Of a DNA stretch of 64,000 nucleotides, positions 10,641 to 24,274 are shown one piece after another (the stretch's first letter is position 1; each line of letters begins with the position of its first letter). Source of the stretch: Archilochus colubris (Eukaryota > Chordata > Aves > Apodiformes > Trochilidae). The stretch covers positions 2,170,001 to 2,234,000 of the forward strand of contig CM041090.1 in the NCBI GenBank assembly GCA_023079485.1, written 5' to 3'. The position numbers and the translations under genes were made by a program. The notes below the pieces were generated by a model, which was given only the letters and a program-made list of their open reading frames with translations, was not told the origin of the DNA and made no database searches.

Positions 10641-13600
10641 AATCTAGTAGAAACCTCTGTCCTAGACTTGGAAAAGCTTTTTATCCCAAGCAAAAGATGT
10701 CTCTGGCACTTCTGAGCCCAGCATGTAGCAGCCTGTGGGATGAACACCAGTGGGCTGACCTGGAAACAGCAGTGGTAACGAGCTTATATCAATAGTTGAT
10801 CAAGTTTGTGGTGATGTTGGTACCAGATCTGCATCACAAGCTAAGTCCATAATGCATCAGCACAGCAGAGTGCATTGAGCACACACAAGTGACTACAAGG
10901 GACCCTTTTCCCAGGGACTGTAATGCTCATGGATATTTCCAGGAGCATAAACTGTCCTTCCCCAGGAAATGATGAGCAGTAAACCAAACCCAGGATGTTG
11001 CTGTGATTCTAACTCTGTGTTCTGGGAACAAAAATCACAGAATCATAAAATGGAATGTGTCTGCTCACCTCATTTATGGTCTCGTGCTTTCATAAAGATG
11101 GACAGCCTTTTGTGTGCATCAGTTTTATAATGCTTATTTTCAGGGAAAGGTGAAAGAACAGTTATCAGTGCACCTCAGTCTATCAAAGTCTTGAGTAAAG
11201 CAGAGACTGGAATATCTAACTACAATATTTTAAGAAGAAAAAAGCATTCAGACCTGTTCACTTCCCAGTAATGTCAGACATCACTGTATGGAAGAGGGAG
11301 GCTCAGAACTGGCAGTGTCACTCTGCCTCCATGGGATGAGAAGCCCCAAGGAAATGCCCCGAAAGGAAAAAGTCACGCAATGAAATTCTCTCCCTTTTCA
11401 GTTTTTCTGGTACAGTCAAACTCATAATTAATGTTTAATGCTGAAAGCTCCGTTCAACAATGTATCATCTATACCGTATGATATATATGATATATACTAA
11501 ACCCTCACTTCCCAGATGTGGGGGAATTTGTCCCTGGAGCAATTCAGTTGCTAGCCTCCTGCTAGCAACTTGAGTTCAGAGAAATATCATTTACCATGCC
11601 TGCATCTTTTTAAATAGTGTTTGAAACAGGGCTTCCAGGTTTCTATCTTGTCTGAATGCTGATGTACAGCACAACCAGGAAACTTCAAATCAGGAGCATT
11701 TATGATACATCTGGGACCTGTTGGAGCTACTGCAGATGAACCACACAAAGTCCTGCCTGTGATCACACATACCCCAGCTGCAGGAAGTCCTGTGCATATG
11801 GATCATCCATGTTTTGGACTTGTGGTACTTGTGCAGACCACGAGAGATCTATTATAATGTGAGATCTGTTAGAATGTGATCATTTGTGTACACATCAACT
11901 CTATGAAGCAGACCCAGTGGGTTTACTCTGTTCCTTATGGACAGCACAAATACAGGTATTGGCCTGGGATTTTTGAGCTGGGATGAGATATATTGGCAAT
12001 CCTGGGCAAATGCCTTAAATTCTTTATGTGAAAATCCCCCCATCTGTGGAACTCCAGATGTGTGTTACAAGTATGAGAAGTTATCATCCCAGACACCTCC
12101 TCGAAGAAAAAGGCTCCTTCCCTGTTGCTGCTTTGCAATGTAAACTGAGTATTTGCATGCAGGAAAGCAAGCAAGCAGAAGATGGCAGTGCTGCTGTATG
12201 TAGTTTTGCTTACAAAGCAAATAAGTTTTCTTTTATTTGTGTTAAGAGATTTTAGAGGTCGCTGACACAGTTAGTGGCAGCTTAGGAATGCATTACTGTA
12301 AGAAATAACTTAAATCCAATCTTAATACAATTAGAAGACAATGCTGCTTTGTTCCATCTCTTGTTCCATCTCCTATTGGAAAACTGGTTCAGCTGCAAAG
12401 TTAATATTAAAAGCTGAATTATTCAGAAATTACTTTTGGTTTATTACAACCTATAACTAACCATGATGAACTTTCTTACAGACCTGTGGTAAACCTGGAG
12501 ACCATAACGATAGAGTAGCATCCTGTTACTCAGGAGGAGTGGTTGTACATGTGGGTCTGCAATCTATCACCCAGTGGTATAGAAAGAGAACACAAATTTC
12601 CCTGCTAACAGTGGGGATTGCTGTGCTGGGGCTTTGGATCTGAAGGAGGTAAATTTAACAGGTGTTTGGCCAATTACTTATCTGTTCAGTACTGTTCACG
12701 TATGAGTCCACAAGCAAGGACAGATGTGTTCCAAATTTGCCTAATTAAATAGGTGGTTGGGATGACACATACTGCAAAATGTAATTTTACATCTAGTTTA
12801 CAAAAATTAATATTTTATTCTTTTATTTGGATGGCTTTCTGTTTCGTCTTAATTAACAATATGACCACTAATGCTAAGATATTTTGGGGTATGGGACTAA
12901 AATGAGAGGCACTCATTGTCTGACACAAGCACATCCTACACCACCTTTCTGTAACATGTCAGTGCTTCAGAGGGAGAGTCAATATTCATTAAGAGATTCT
13001 CACCAGATCCATGTTAATGAGAAGAGGGCAGGGAAAGGGAATTCAGACCATATGCAGCTTGTTTGCTATTCTAAAGTTGTGAACCACAGGGTAGATACCA
13101 GGAGGAGTAACTTCTTAGGTAACTAGAAACAACTTGGTGTTTGCAGAATATTCATCTCAGTTACATTATTGAACTTTTAGGAAGGAAGTATAGTGGTATT
13201 CAGATGATTATGGTTGGTTTAGCTAGATACCCAATTTAAGCCATATTTGACATGCTTGAGTGTGGGAAAACAGTCTGTGGAGGCTTAAGGATTCCATGTG
13301 CACATCAATATGATTGTATGAAATCCTTTATTAACAACTTGCACTCACTTATATAGAGAAGCCTTGTTTACACCATCTTATCATGCAGGTGGCTTTGTAT
13401 TCCAGTTCCAATGTATCCCATTCTCATGGAACCTTCTTCTCACATAATTATTTTCCTCTTCTGTTGCCAATTAAGTTATCTCTTTCCCATTAGCTCATTC
13501 TCAGAAAGCCTCTAACTAGGCCTCAATAACCATTAACCCAATGTGGCCTAAGGTGAAGTAAGTCAGGATTGCTCACAACCTGGATATTTCTGAACTGTTT

Positions 13601-16600
13601 TCCCAACACTTGAGGAATTGCAGAGCTGGAGAGGGAATGTCAAAACTCAAAAGCAAGAAGTAATTCAAAAGTACTGAGTTTGTGCATTAGGATGCCACAA
13701 AGCTTATTGCAAGCTAAGTCAATTATGTTTTACAACTACAGCTGTACACTGTACTACAGTTGTACCAGAAGACTCATGGTACTGTGTTCCATGAAAAAAA
13801 AACACCTCATTTAATTTCCTGAATAACATCACAGAAAAAGAAGCATTAACATTTAATTTCTTAAATTAAAATTTTCATTTTTAGGTATGTAAAGGTTACA
13901 AGGATGCTGAAGCCAATCTCGGGGAAAGAAACCAAAATTACAGCAGACTTGCATGAACTCCACTGCACATGTGCTGGCAGCCTTCAGAGCTCCTGTATAT
14001 TCCAGGAAACACCACACAGGTACCAATCAAGCTCTGATTTCAATCCATAGGAGCTGTACTGTCCATAACCTCTGAGTCATCCACTCCTGACTCATGGTGA
14101 GTCATTACAAATGGAAAACTAAGGCACAGAAATAGTGTGTTCACCCTCAAACCAAGCCCAGCAGCTTATGGTGAAGCTGGAAAATGAATCTGCATATAAA
14201 AATGTTGGTAACCTGCTCTTGATAATCTCGGCTGTAACGTTTTTCTTGAAGACTAAAATCCATTTTAATGACTTTATTCATAGACCATGCAGCAATCTGG
14301 CTTTTCACCTTTGTGCCTGATGGGCTGTTATCAGCACACCAAGAGGCTTTTTGCAGAATGGAATTACACACGTCTTAGGAGGGCTCCCAACTAAATTATG
14401 AGGTAAAATTTCCTTTTTCTATTCCATATCTCAAAGCATCAAAACTGTGGTGCACTGTACTGCCAATTAACCCTTCTTCCCCCAGCAAAGCAGTCAGACA
14501 CACACTCTTGCATTTCTCCCTGAAGATACCTCCTATCCTAACCAGAAGTCCTGTTCTCACCTTGTTATATACCTTATGCTCATCCTGTTTTTCACTCTCT
14601 AGATACCATTTAAACTAAACAATATTAGGATACCTTCAAAGGAATCTGAGATTCTCTTAAAAAGAATAGAGGTGTTACAAAAGAAAAAAAAAAAGTGTGT
14701 GTGGGGAAACCCAAACTTACAAAGTATCTGAAGCTGTCAAATAGATAAAAACCAGCACCTAGACACAGTGCTCTTAAAGCTCTTCTGAAATAAATCCAGG
14801 ATCACCCTGTCCCTTCAGTAGTGACTTCAAGCTTATTGACACTCTGATGATCTGTGAAAAAACCCTAAAGGAACTCGTCTCCTCAGCATAGGGAAAACTG
14901 ATGGAGAGAGCTGAAAATAATGTTCAGGTCATTTTAAGGTAGTTGCACAGAGGCAGGAAATACATTCATTTGGTGATAGGAGGAGAAATAATGAGAGAAA
15001 TAATTAGTGAGAATAGGGCAGCAGCTCATGAAAAAGTTTGATTTCCACCAAAAAAGTACTTTTAAAAGAGGATGGCAAATACTGGGTAGGATCCTTGTAG
15101 GGTCCTTCCTTGGAAAAAGGGCTGAACTAGATGTCTTAAGGTCTGTGATTTCTCATTTGCTAGGAACTGGATACCTGTGCAAACAGCTGCAAAACTCCCA
15201 TCTTTGGATGTACTGCCCCATCTTTGATCAATACTCCTTTTCCTCATTGACTTTTGCCTGAAACACGAGCCCCAAATGTATTTTCCTTTTTCCTTTTCAA
15301 TGAGACAGTGTTACCACTTTTGGAAGTAAGAGACAAAAGTTTCTGCTAATACAGAAATTCTGACTTCAGAAAAGATAAATTGGCAGATTACTGCTTTCAA
15401 TACTTGTTCTTCTACATCCTAAGGTGAAATTCACCTCTTGGCAAGATCTAAACCTTTGTTGATGCAAGTAATGATTTTCCCCTACAATCTTAATAATTTA
15501 TTTATAAAAGTAACCTTTTTGGCATGATACATGGTAGAAATGTTAATTTCAGTGTGTTTCTCAGGAATAATGAAAGTAATGTAATAGCTTTAAGCAGGAA
15601 TATTTAGGGGTGCCACTTACAGGCAGAGACAAGCAAAATGTACATATGTACACTCACCTTACAGAAAATATTTATAGTAGGAATAGACCCAGAGATCTGC
15701 AACAAATGGGAGTTAGAAGCTCCTCTTCTTTCCCTTTTTCTTTCAACAGAAGTACCTATAAACTAACCTTGCCAGATTAACTCACAGCCACAACAGAATT
15801 AAATGTTTATCTGTGCTGGGTGACCATACTGAATATGCTTGCAAGAACTTTCTGGTTTTATAGGAGGACCCAGGATGCTCATTATTATTCCATGCAGATA
15901 TAGAGGTGGCTCTTCATCCACCTAGGTTTCATATATTGATTCAAAGGCTGACAACCAAACTTCCATACAAAAAATGCATTTATATCAGAACATAAAAATA
16001 TGCCCTGTGAGGCCCAACCAGTTATCCACCTGGCCCTCAAGTGTGCCTTTAGCAATACCACAATTAGATCCCATTTAGAGGCACTTTTTACAGTTAATCC
16101 CCCTTTTGCTTACCCTGCATCCCAAACTGTTGTTAATGTTACAGAAAACCAGGTAATTCCAAGACAAAACCAGATACAGCAACACAATACGATTGGTTAA
16201 AACAACAAGGTGATAGTTACACTCCAAAAAGTGGCATCATTTCAGATGGAGTTTGCCAACTAGAACCAACTTGAACAAAGGGCACAGGACACTTTTTGGC
16301 TCAAGGGAACTATTTCCAGGTCCAATCAGCACTATGCATCTAAAGTGCAACTACCCATAGTAGTGCCAAAAATCTAGAGCAGCTTAATTCCATAGTTACG
16401 TGGAGATTTTAATGTGTGGCGTTTTGTGTTTCTTTCTTGTGGTGAACCTATTTTGCAGCTTTGCACTGAGGGAGGAAAGGCTGGTATCTGCTCTATTTAC
16501 CACCACCTTTCAATCAGAAATAGTAGAACAAAAAGCCTTGAAGAACCTCCTGGTGTATATCTGGAGCAGTGAATTAAAAAAGACTGGATCTTCTCTTTAA

Positions 16601-17767
16601 AGAACCCCTGCACTGAAGTGAACAGAGATTTTCCTTTTGAGAAGACTCTGTTTTAGTTTAATTTTTCCCTGCTTGACTTTTACCACCCAGGTTTTATGTG
16701 CTTATGAAGAGTCCATGGTAATTTGAAAACTCATATATTGCTGGAACTTTAAAACTAACCCAATGTGAAAGAGTATTTGGTGTTTTCAAGCTTGCAGCAT
16801 GCATGCTAACTTACAGTATGCTGACTTGTATTCATGATGTGATTTCCCTGACACTGTGCCTGACAATGCAGTTGTAAGAGATAATTAATTAACCTGTGTA
16901 GCTACAAAGTGATTAAAGAAACTACATCTCTTGGATTAGCAATGTTAAACAAGCAAACCAGGTCAACAAGTTTCTTAAGACCTTTCCATTCTCTTTAATT
17001 GAATCAGGAAAGTTTCCTGAAGAATTATACACCTCAGGCAATATGTTGATTATTTGAGGAACAATATTATTCACAGATAAATTCATATTCATGAGTTACA
17101 CTTAGCACACAGCAAGTTTTGCTTGCATAGCTTAAAACAAGGTGATTAGGCAAACAAACCTATTTGTTTATAGTAGCTATTAGGCACAGGCCTATCACAG
17201 AATTGTCCCCCTTTGAAATGCTTTGAGAAAGGTAATTCCAGCATTTTCCATCTAAGAAATTGCAAATATCAAGTGTAAGCAAAACTCATAACTCCATTTA
17301 CTAGCTGGGAAAAAGATGTACAATTAAAAAAAAAATATTCCATTCACTAAATGAACATTTCTTCATAATACCATACATACCCCTATTGCCAGTGCTGTAA
17401 CCTCACTGCTACTACTGGTGGTCCCACTGCTTGCTGTACTTCACTTTGAATGGAGCAGCACCTGAAGGAAGCTGATGTTGAGGGTGTCACAGCTGTTTGG
17501 GCTCACTGGTAGGCTGTGTTCCCAGCTCCCACTGCTGGGGAACTTATTTGTAAGCTGGAAGCACCAAGATGTCACCACACATAAAGCAGAGGGAGGAGAT
17601 ACTGCTTTCTAACCTTACCCTTTGACTACAACCTCCTTGTGATGAATGAAGCTTAAATTATTCACACTATCAACATCTTGCCTGTCTGAGATTAGGGAAA
17701 GAAAAGCTTTTTGCACAAGGGGAAGATGTTTACTGATTTTATACGAGCTGCTGCGAGCACCTCAAAT
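10641..17767. other. Intergenic, no gene recognised
   Basis: About 7.1 kb of AT-rich unique-looking sequence between PRPH2L and the TTBK2 CpG island. There is an AT dinucleotide patch near 11475-11500. No exon-like frame with plausible splice sites and family similarity was found on either strand. Old diverged repeats may be present but are not recognisable by eye. Confidence 0.5.
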
Positions 17768-18424
17768 CCATGGATTGACAGGAAGCTGAACATGAGCCAG
17801 CAGTGTGCCCAGGTGGCCAAGGAGGCCAATGGCATCCTGGGCTGGTTCAGGAACAGCGTGGCCAGCAGGTCCAGGGAAGGGATTCTGCCCTTGTGCTCAG
17901 CCCTGGTGAGGCCACAGCTTGAGTCCTGTGTCCAGTTCTGGGCCCCTCAGCTCAGGAAGGAGATTGAGGTGCTGGAGCAGGTCCAGAGAAGAGCAAGGAG
18001 GCTGTGAAGGGATCCAGCACAAGTCCTGTGAGGAAGGGCTGAGGGAGCTGGGGGTGTTGAGGCTGGAGAAGAGGAGGCTCAGGGGAGACCTCATCACTCT
18101 CTCCAACTCCCTGAAAGGAGGTTGGAGCCAGGGGGGGGTTGGGCTCTTTTCCCAGGCAACTCTCAGCAAGACAAGAGGGCAGGGTCTCAAGTTGTGCCAG
18201 GGGAGGTTTAGGTTGGAGATGAGAAAGAATTTCTTTCTGGAGAGGGTGATCAGGCATTGGAATGGGCTGCCCAGGGAAGTAGTGGATTCTCCGTGTCTGG
18301 AGATATTTCCAAAGAGCCTGGATGTGGCACTCAGTGCCATGGGCTGGGAACTGCAGCAGGAGTGGATCAAGGGTTGGACTTGATGATCTGCGAGGTCCCT
18401 TCCAACCCAGCCAGTTCTATGATC
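17768..18424 (+). mobile_element. CR1 LINE 3' fragment at edge of CpG island
   Basis: Plus-oriented CR1 starting at [17 protein letters not shown] and running through the [33 protein letters not shown] and [22 protein letters not shown] segments to the octamer tail. The frame is broken by small indels (for example at the RRARRL/GCEG junction near 18000). It abuts the left edge of the CpG island. Confidence 0.94.
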
Positions 18425-19488
18425 CTTCCCCCTTCCCCCAGAACAGCTCTCCCCGAGCTGCAGGTCTGGGATCCAGCCTCTCTGGGTGGACACCGTGGCC
18501 TCCGAAGGAGCCCTCGGGACTGTTGTCCGACGGTTCCCCCAGAAGAGCTCCCACCCCAGGGAGCTGTCGAGCCCTGGCCTCCCGAGCTTCAGCCTTTTCC
18601 TCCCTCCCCCCCCAAGGCCGCGCTGGGTACATCAACCCCTCCCTCACTGCTGCGACAGCCCCTCCTGTGTCCGCGTTTGACACCTCGGGAGACTCAAGTC
18701 CCTGAGGCGACACAAGGGTCCGGCCTGGCCGTGCCCCGCACCTCCCGCCCCCTGCTCTGTCATTCCTCATCCCGCTCGTCCCGCAGGGCTACGGCCTGGG
18801 CCTAGACGGGCCCCGAGCCATCTGCCCCCCTCTTCGGTGCGGAGAGGCCCAGAGATGCTGCGGTGGAGGTCAGTACCGCAGGGAGGACGCAGCCCTCCCC
18901 CGGAGCAGAGCGGGCGCTGCAGCGGGGAAACCGCCCGGCGGCCAGCACCGTGTGGCCAGCCCGGATCCCCGTCACGGGCGCTGCCCGACAACCCCTCAGA
19001 ACTTGGTCGAAAAGCGGCGTGCGGCGGCCCCCGCCACGGCTGCGGGGGAACTACAGTGCCCGGCACACACCTCGGCCCCGAGGCTGCGCGGGGGCGGCGG
19101 CGGCGGCGATCGGGACTCACCGCCCCTCAACCAACCCCGCACCCAGCGTCCGCGTCCCGGTGCGCCCGCCTCCGGGACCCTAATTGATAGCGCTGGCAGC
19201 CAGTCACCGGCAGGGCTCTCCGGGGGCTGCCCAATCGCCGCTGCGGAAAGAGGGTGGCGGGCGGTGCCCTAGAGGACAGCGGTTCCGTGGCGCCGCCGCT
19301 AAGGAAGGGCGAGCGCGGGGGAGGGCGGCGGGGGCTGCTGTGGGGATGGCGGCAGCGGTGGCTGCGAGGGGGTTAACTCCGGTGGGAAGGGCCGCGGGCT
19401 CCTCCGTAACCCCCTGAGTCTCCTCCGCGCTGTGCGCAGCCGTACCCCTCCCCGCGGGCGGGCGGGCCGGCGCCGTCCCGGCACTGCA

Positions 19489-19502
19489 GTCGCCATAGAG
19501 AC
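19489..19502 (+). promoter_or_regulatory. RFX X-box (GTCGCC AT AGAGAC)
   Basis: The 14 bases fit the X-box consensus RYYNYY-N(1-3)-RRNRAC at every defined position, with the common AT spacer. RFX factors drive many ciliary genes, and TTBK2 is a ciliogenesis kinase. The site is just upstream of the presumed first exon. The motif is seen; function is inferred. Confidence 0.5.
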
Positions 19503-19668
19503 CGCGCCGCACGCCATGGGGCGGAGGCTGGGCCGGGGGCCGCCGCTCTAGCCTACCCCCCTCTTCATAACCCTCCCTTTTCGCGCTCCGCGCTCCGCAG
19601 GGATTCGCCGCTCTAGCCGCGAACAGCCGCCTCGAGGAGCCGCCGCCTCCGCCTCGGCCCCGTTCCAG
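19503..19668 (+). other. TTBK2: TTBK2 exon 1, untranslated (start approximate)
   Basis: Presumed 5' untranslated exon ending at the donor CAG|gtgagc (19668/19669) in the CpG island. The transcription start is not visible and is placed just after the X-box. It contains an ATG in strong context (cgccATGG) at 19516 that opens an 11-residue upstream reading frame ending in TAG at 19549-19551, if transcription starts upstream of it. The link to the coding exon at 48614 rests on strand, splice-site compatibility and the absence of another gene between them. Confidence 0.65.
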
Positions 19669-20015
19669 GTGAGCAGACGCGGCGGCCGCCGGGCGGAGGT
19701 GTCCCCTGGGGGCGCTCCCTCCGCCTGAGCCCTGCGCGGCCCTCGGGCTCTGCCGCCTCAGCCGTTCCGCCCGCAGCGGTTGCTGTGGGACCCGCGTCGT
19801 TCTTCCTCTCCCCGCGGGAGAAGGAGTTCGCTGGGCGCCGGAGCTCCGGGGAGCCGTGGCCTGCCCCGAGGAAGGGTTGTTGGAACGGAGCGGGTGTCGC
19901 GGGGAGGACAGGGCGATCCTTGCCGTGGAGTTAAGGTCAGCGTGTCTGGCGGGCTCCGGCGGCGGTCATCGCCGCCCCAGCCTCTACGGAGAATTTCAAT
20001 TTATAGGCACGAGAT

Positions 20016-20045
20016 TTATTATTATTATTATTATTATTTTTTTTT
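20016..20045. repeat. (ATT)n microsatellite plus T run
   Basis: Simple repeat of att units followed by a short T homopolymer, just beyond the CpG island. Confidence 0.85.
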
Positions 20046-23000
20046 GTCCCTCCCACTTGCTGCAAGAAGGCAAACGGTACCGCTGTTTACGTGTTCTAGT
20101 GGCGAAACATCCCTGGTTTTAAAATAGCTGCGTCTGTGTTCCCAGTTCTTCACCGTGGCGTGCGTGGAAGGGATGCATCCGTGGGCAAGGCTGGATGGGG
20201 AGTCAGTCTGCCGTCTATCGCGCTGAGTGCTGGAGCCATTAGCAGCAGTTGCATCAATATGTGAATACAGATACGCCTGGCTAGGCCGCAGATGCACTCA
20301 CTACAGGGGTAATAGTAAACCTCCAGGTTTTCAAACCGCTGCTATAGATCCTTTCAGCTTCAAGGAAAAGGAAATGGGGGGAAGCACCTTGTTCCTAGGT
20401 GCTCGGATGATCTCTGGAGCTGCAGCTGCATCCTTGTACTTCTGTTGTCAGGCTAGAGCAAATGCAATGAAAGGAAGAAGCTCTGTTTCTCCCCCCCTGT
20501 GTGAGCCAGAGCAGTTGGGATTAACTGGTAGTGTGAACAGGGATGTTTTTGCAAATATTAATATATTATTCTGGTGGGGGAGGGCAACCGAAGATGGACA
20601 CAAAGGAAAGACCCTAACTATTACCCAGCCTTTTGAGAACCTTCTACTGTATTTATAATTAAGATGGAAAGGACTGTAGAAAATAAGCTATGAAATAGGT
20701 TGTAATGGCTATCTTAGCCTTTATTTGCAGAACCAGTTCAGTTTCAGCTTAAATGCTCTGAACTGGTAAGCTATATTGACAGAAAGGTTAAGAGCCCTAA
20801 AATAAAGCATACTCTTTCTTTTAAAAATCACATTAGCCTGAAAGTGAGTGATTAGTTTCCAGGCTGTGGTTCTGGAAAAACTGAGTAGAATTTTTATACG
20901 TTCTGCATAGTTTATGTCATGCCTCTTGAACACATGCTGTGCTTGTAGATATATTAGTTCATTTTAGCTGTTATATCAGGGAAAGAAAAAGATTATTTTA
21001 CTGTTCTTGTTTGGTTTTGCACATTTTTTTTTTCTTTTAAATCTTAATGAAGTGAACTCGTGGTACAAAGATACCCATAATTTTTGTTATGTGTTAAACT
21101 GCACAGAACTTCACTGATGAGGATTCCTTTGTTTTACAGTGTGAATTACATTTAACAAAAGTACTAAAACTTTCTCAACTTGCTAAACAAGAAGTATGCA
21201 TCTTAACATTTGCTTGGCTTGTCAAAAAGAGCACAAATGGGGAATTTGACTATAGTAGTATGTATCCATTAATCAAAAGTTATTTTGAAAGTAGTGCATC
21301 AAGGTAACGTAGTCTAAAAAACCTGAAGATGGAATCAGTTCTCTCTGACAGGTACTCTTTTGATTCTCTGGTATATTTCTGATGTACTGTTATGCCCTTT
21401 AAGTTCTGCATCTTTTTAAACTTGATGATGGGGTAAGAATAAGAAGAGCAAACTGAGCAATAGGAATATCATGACATAGGTTAGATTTAGAGCAGTCACT
21501 CAGCAGCTGTGTGCTGCAGGGTCTGTTACCTCTAACATCATGAATCCCAGAGAGGCTTTTCCAGTGCAACTGATTAAATCAAGAAAGAGATTTTTGAGTA
21601 TGACGAAAGAGAGATGTGAGTGGAATTTTCCCTCTTCAAACCTGATCTCTAAATGATGGGTGCTTACCAGTTCTAGGTATATGTGTACAGAAGGTTAAAC
21701 GTTTGTCTCGTTGTGGGAAGTTGCACTCTGTGGTACATTAATATACTGCTGTGTTTTCTGAGTTAGCTAAGATTGGTTTGTTTAGTGGGAATGAATTGAT
21801 GCTCTACAACAGAGACTGACAGTTTCTGTGTGTTCCTGTGTGCTGCGTTGTCTCTTTCTCCTGCTCTGGGAAAGCATTACACAAAGCCTTTGTGTTTGGC
21901 CAGAGGGGAGGAGAAACAGCTGCCTTTTCAGTACACCAGGACTGGTAGTGGTCTCACAGGGATGTTTTGTTGCATGTGGACCAGCCACTGTCCTTCCTTC
22001 CTCGTTCTCACTGTTAAAGCACTCTCTCCTAAGCAGAGAAACCTGAGCTTCAGTTGTTTGATCTCAGAGAGCACTGTGTGGTGCCATGGATCTAGCAGAT
22101 CAGTCTGACGGGCCAATAGATGAAGTATAAAAGGGTGAAAAATTAAAACACTCAGAATTGACTAAATGCACGGTGTGCAGTAAGGAATACAAGAGCAGCA
22201 GATCATGTTGTGTTTAAAAATTACTTGGTATCAACTTGATTTCTTGTCTGCGATTAGGATGAGGGAAACCTGTTTGAATGCTTAATCTTTTACTAGTTTT
22301 TCTTCTATTTAACAGCTTAGCATTTAGGCTACTTAAATGGAAACACTTAAACGTGTTAATTTTAGGAAGAGTTGGAGGAGAGCATACAGCCCAATGGATC
22401 AGTTCCATTTTTCTGCTTTTCATGCACAGGTAGAGTCCCTACATGGTGGTACTGTGTTCTGTGTCACATGGGGGTACAGTAAAAGTTGACATCCCTCTCT
22501 TCATTGGAGAAATTGAATGCTATATAACATGGCTTTTAGTAACTGTATCTTGAATGTTCTTACAAATTGTTTTTTTTTTAAAATATCCTTTCATTTACTT
22601 ATCCTTTACAACTTTATTATATTTATAAAATTTTAGAGCTGGATTTTAGGTTTTTTTCTCTTCAGTGCTAGATGTTTAGTATGCTTTTGAAGGCATCTGG
22701 TAACTCAGAGCTTTTTGGTTTGTTTTTTTTTTTTTTAAAGCTGATTATGAAATTGAGGTGCTAATCTGGGCAATTAAAATTTGCTGTCTGTTTGTCTCTG
22801 TATTAGCTTATGGGTCACTAATCTTGAAACCTAAGTAGTGGAAGACTCAACCAATAAAGTCTGACCTTTTGATGCTTCATCTCCTGATCTGTTTAGGTAT
22901 CTTTTTTCCAATTCTGAGGAAGCTATATGAGTCATAATTTTCAAGAACTTCCTCTTCAAACTTGATTCTCTATTAATGGAGATAAATATGTGAAAACTGT

Positions 23001-24274
23001 GAGGAATTTCTTTTTGAGAGAAGGGGGAGATTTAATTTGAGAGGAGGGATGAAAAAGAAGGCAACATTGGAAACTGAAGAAGTCTACAGCATTTTTAACA
23101 AAACTATCTTGTTAGGAATTTAAAAATGTGTTCTCTGTTATGTTTCAGACATGGTTCTTGTACTGCATAGTGAACAATTCTGTGATGAAAAAGGACTGCT
23201 GAAATGCTGTTCCATGCTCTTGTTTTGTCTCTGAAGCAATTAATCAATTTTTGAGAATTAGGTTCTATGCCCTGATGAGGAACTCCATCCAGTAACTCCT
23301 CCTTTCAGAAAGATGTGTGTATGTTGCTTAGGCTTGTATTTGTGTGCAGAAGATGCTTCCAAGTAGTTAGAAGAGTTGCAGGCTGGCTGGGGTTTCATGG
23401 TAACAAGTTCACTGATGGTATTGATGAGGAAAGTAAATTTTCCCAAAACTGGAAATTTTTCCAGTGAATGTGTCAGTAAAGTAGATTTTTCCAAGCTGTC
23501 TCATGTGTAAAGAAAAGGTAGAATATGCTGAACTTGCTTTGAGAGCTTGTGAAGTCTTTTTAATATGAGGTAGTTTTAAAATTTCTCAATACACAAAGAG
23601 ATTTGTTACTTTTATAGCAAGGATATGCTACTGCCTGAAGCTGCCTTGGGGAAGAACTGAAATGGTCAAGGTTGGTGACTTCCTGCTGTGAGTTTACATT
23701 GAAATAATTTTACTGTGTGTTTGCACTTCTCTCACAACTGAAGTTACACAGAAAGTGTATCCAGTGCTAATGGAAGTGTTCCACTGGACTCATCCACAGC
23801 TGAGAAAGATCTTGCCTTGTAGAGTTTGTGTCTTTCCACTATTTGGGAGTTGTCTCCAACTGCCTATTGAATCTGAAAGGGGGAGCTTGTTTTGCTCTCT
23901 GTCACTTCCCAGATAATTCTCAGATAATGTTTATTGCTCTTGTCATGCATTCTCTCAGGATATTAATGTTTTGTGAGGGTTTTAGCAATGCTTATTTGAT
24001 ACAGTCTTTTTCAGTAAGATAGGAAGAAGGAAGTTGCTTTTTTGTGTGGTCTGTCAGCAGGATGTGTCTTGTTGCAGCTCTTAAGTTCACTCCAGCAATG
24101 CTTCAGATGCCACTCTTGGGGAGCAGTACAACTTCTGAGCAAATGAACTGTGTCTGGTGAGCTTTGCAGAGCTGAAGTATTTAAAAACAAAAAAGTGATC
24201 TATAAATAGACTGTGCTTCTTTTCAGCATCAAAACTGATGATTTTAAAGAATGCATCTATAGTCTTATTTTAAA

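Larger units (their letters stand above)
18425..19960. promoter_or_regulatory. TTBK2: CpG island, presumed TTBK2 promoter
   Basis: About 1.5 kb of strongly GC- and CpG-rich sequence, in sharp contrast to the AT-rich flanks. It contains a CCAAT box (19231-19235), several GC-box-like GGGCGG motifs, an RFX X-box fit (19489-19502) and a ZNF143-like aactacagtgcccggc (19049-19064). No TATA box is seen. A good donor follows at 19669. The nearest plus-strand coding exon downstream is the TTBK2 start exon, 29 kb away, so TTBK2 is the likely gene. Bidirectional activity toward the left cannot be excluded. Confidence 0.8.

Noticed and set aside
18257..19187. Several long open frames on both strands across the CpG island
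   Set aside because: High GC depletes stop codons. The frames are proline, arginine and glycine rich with no domain.
20227..20658. 143-codon plus-strand open frame in TTBK2 intron 1
   Set aside because: No recognisable domain. It lies just past the CpG island, where GC-rich sequence produces long chance frames.
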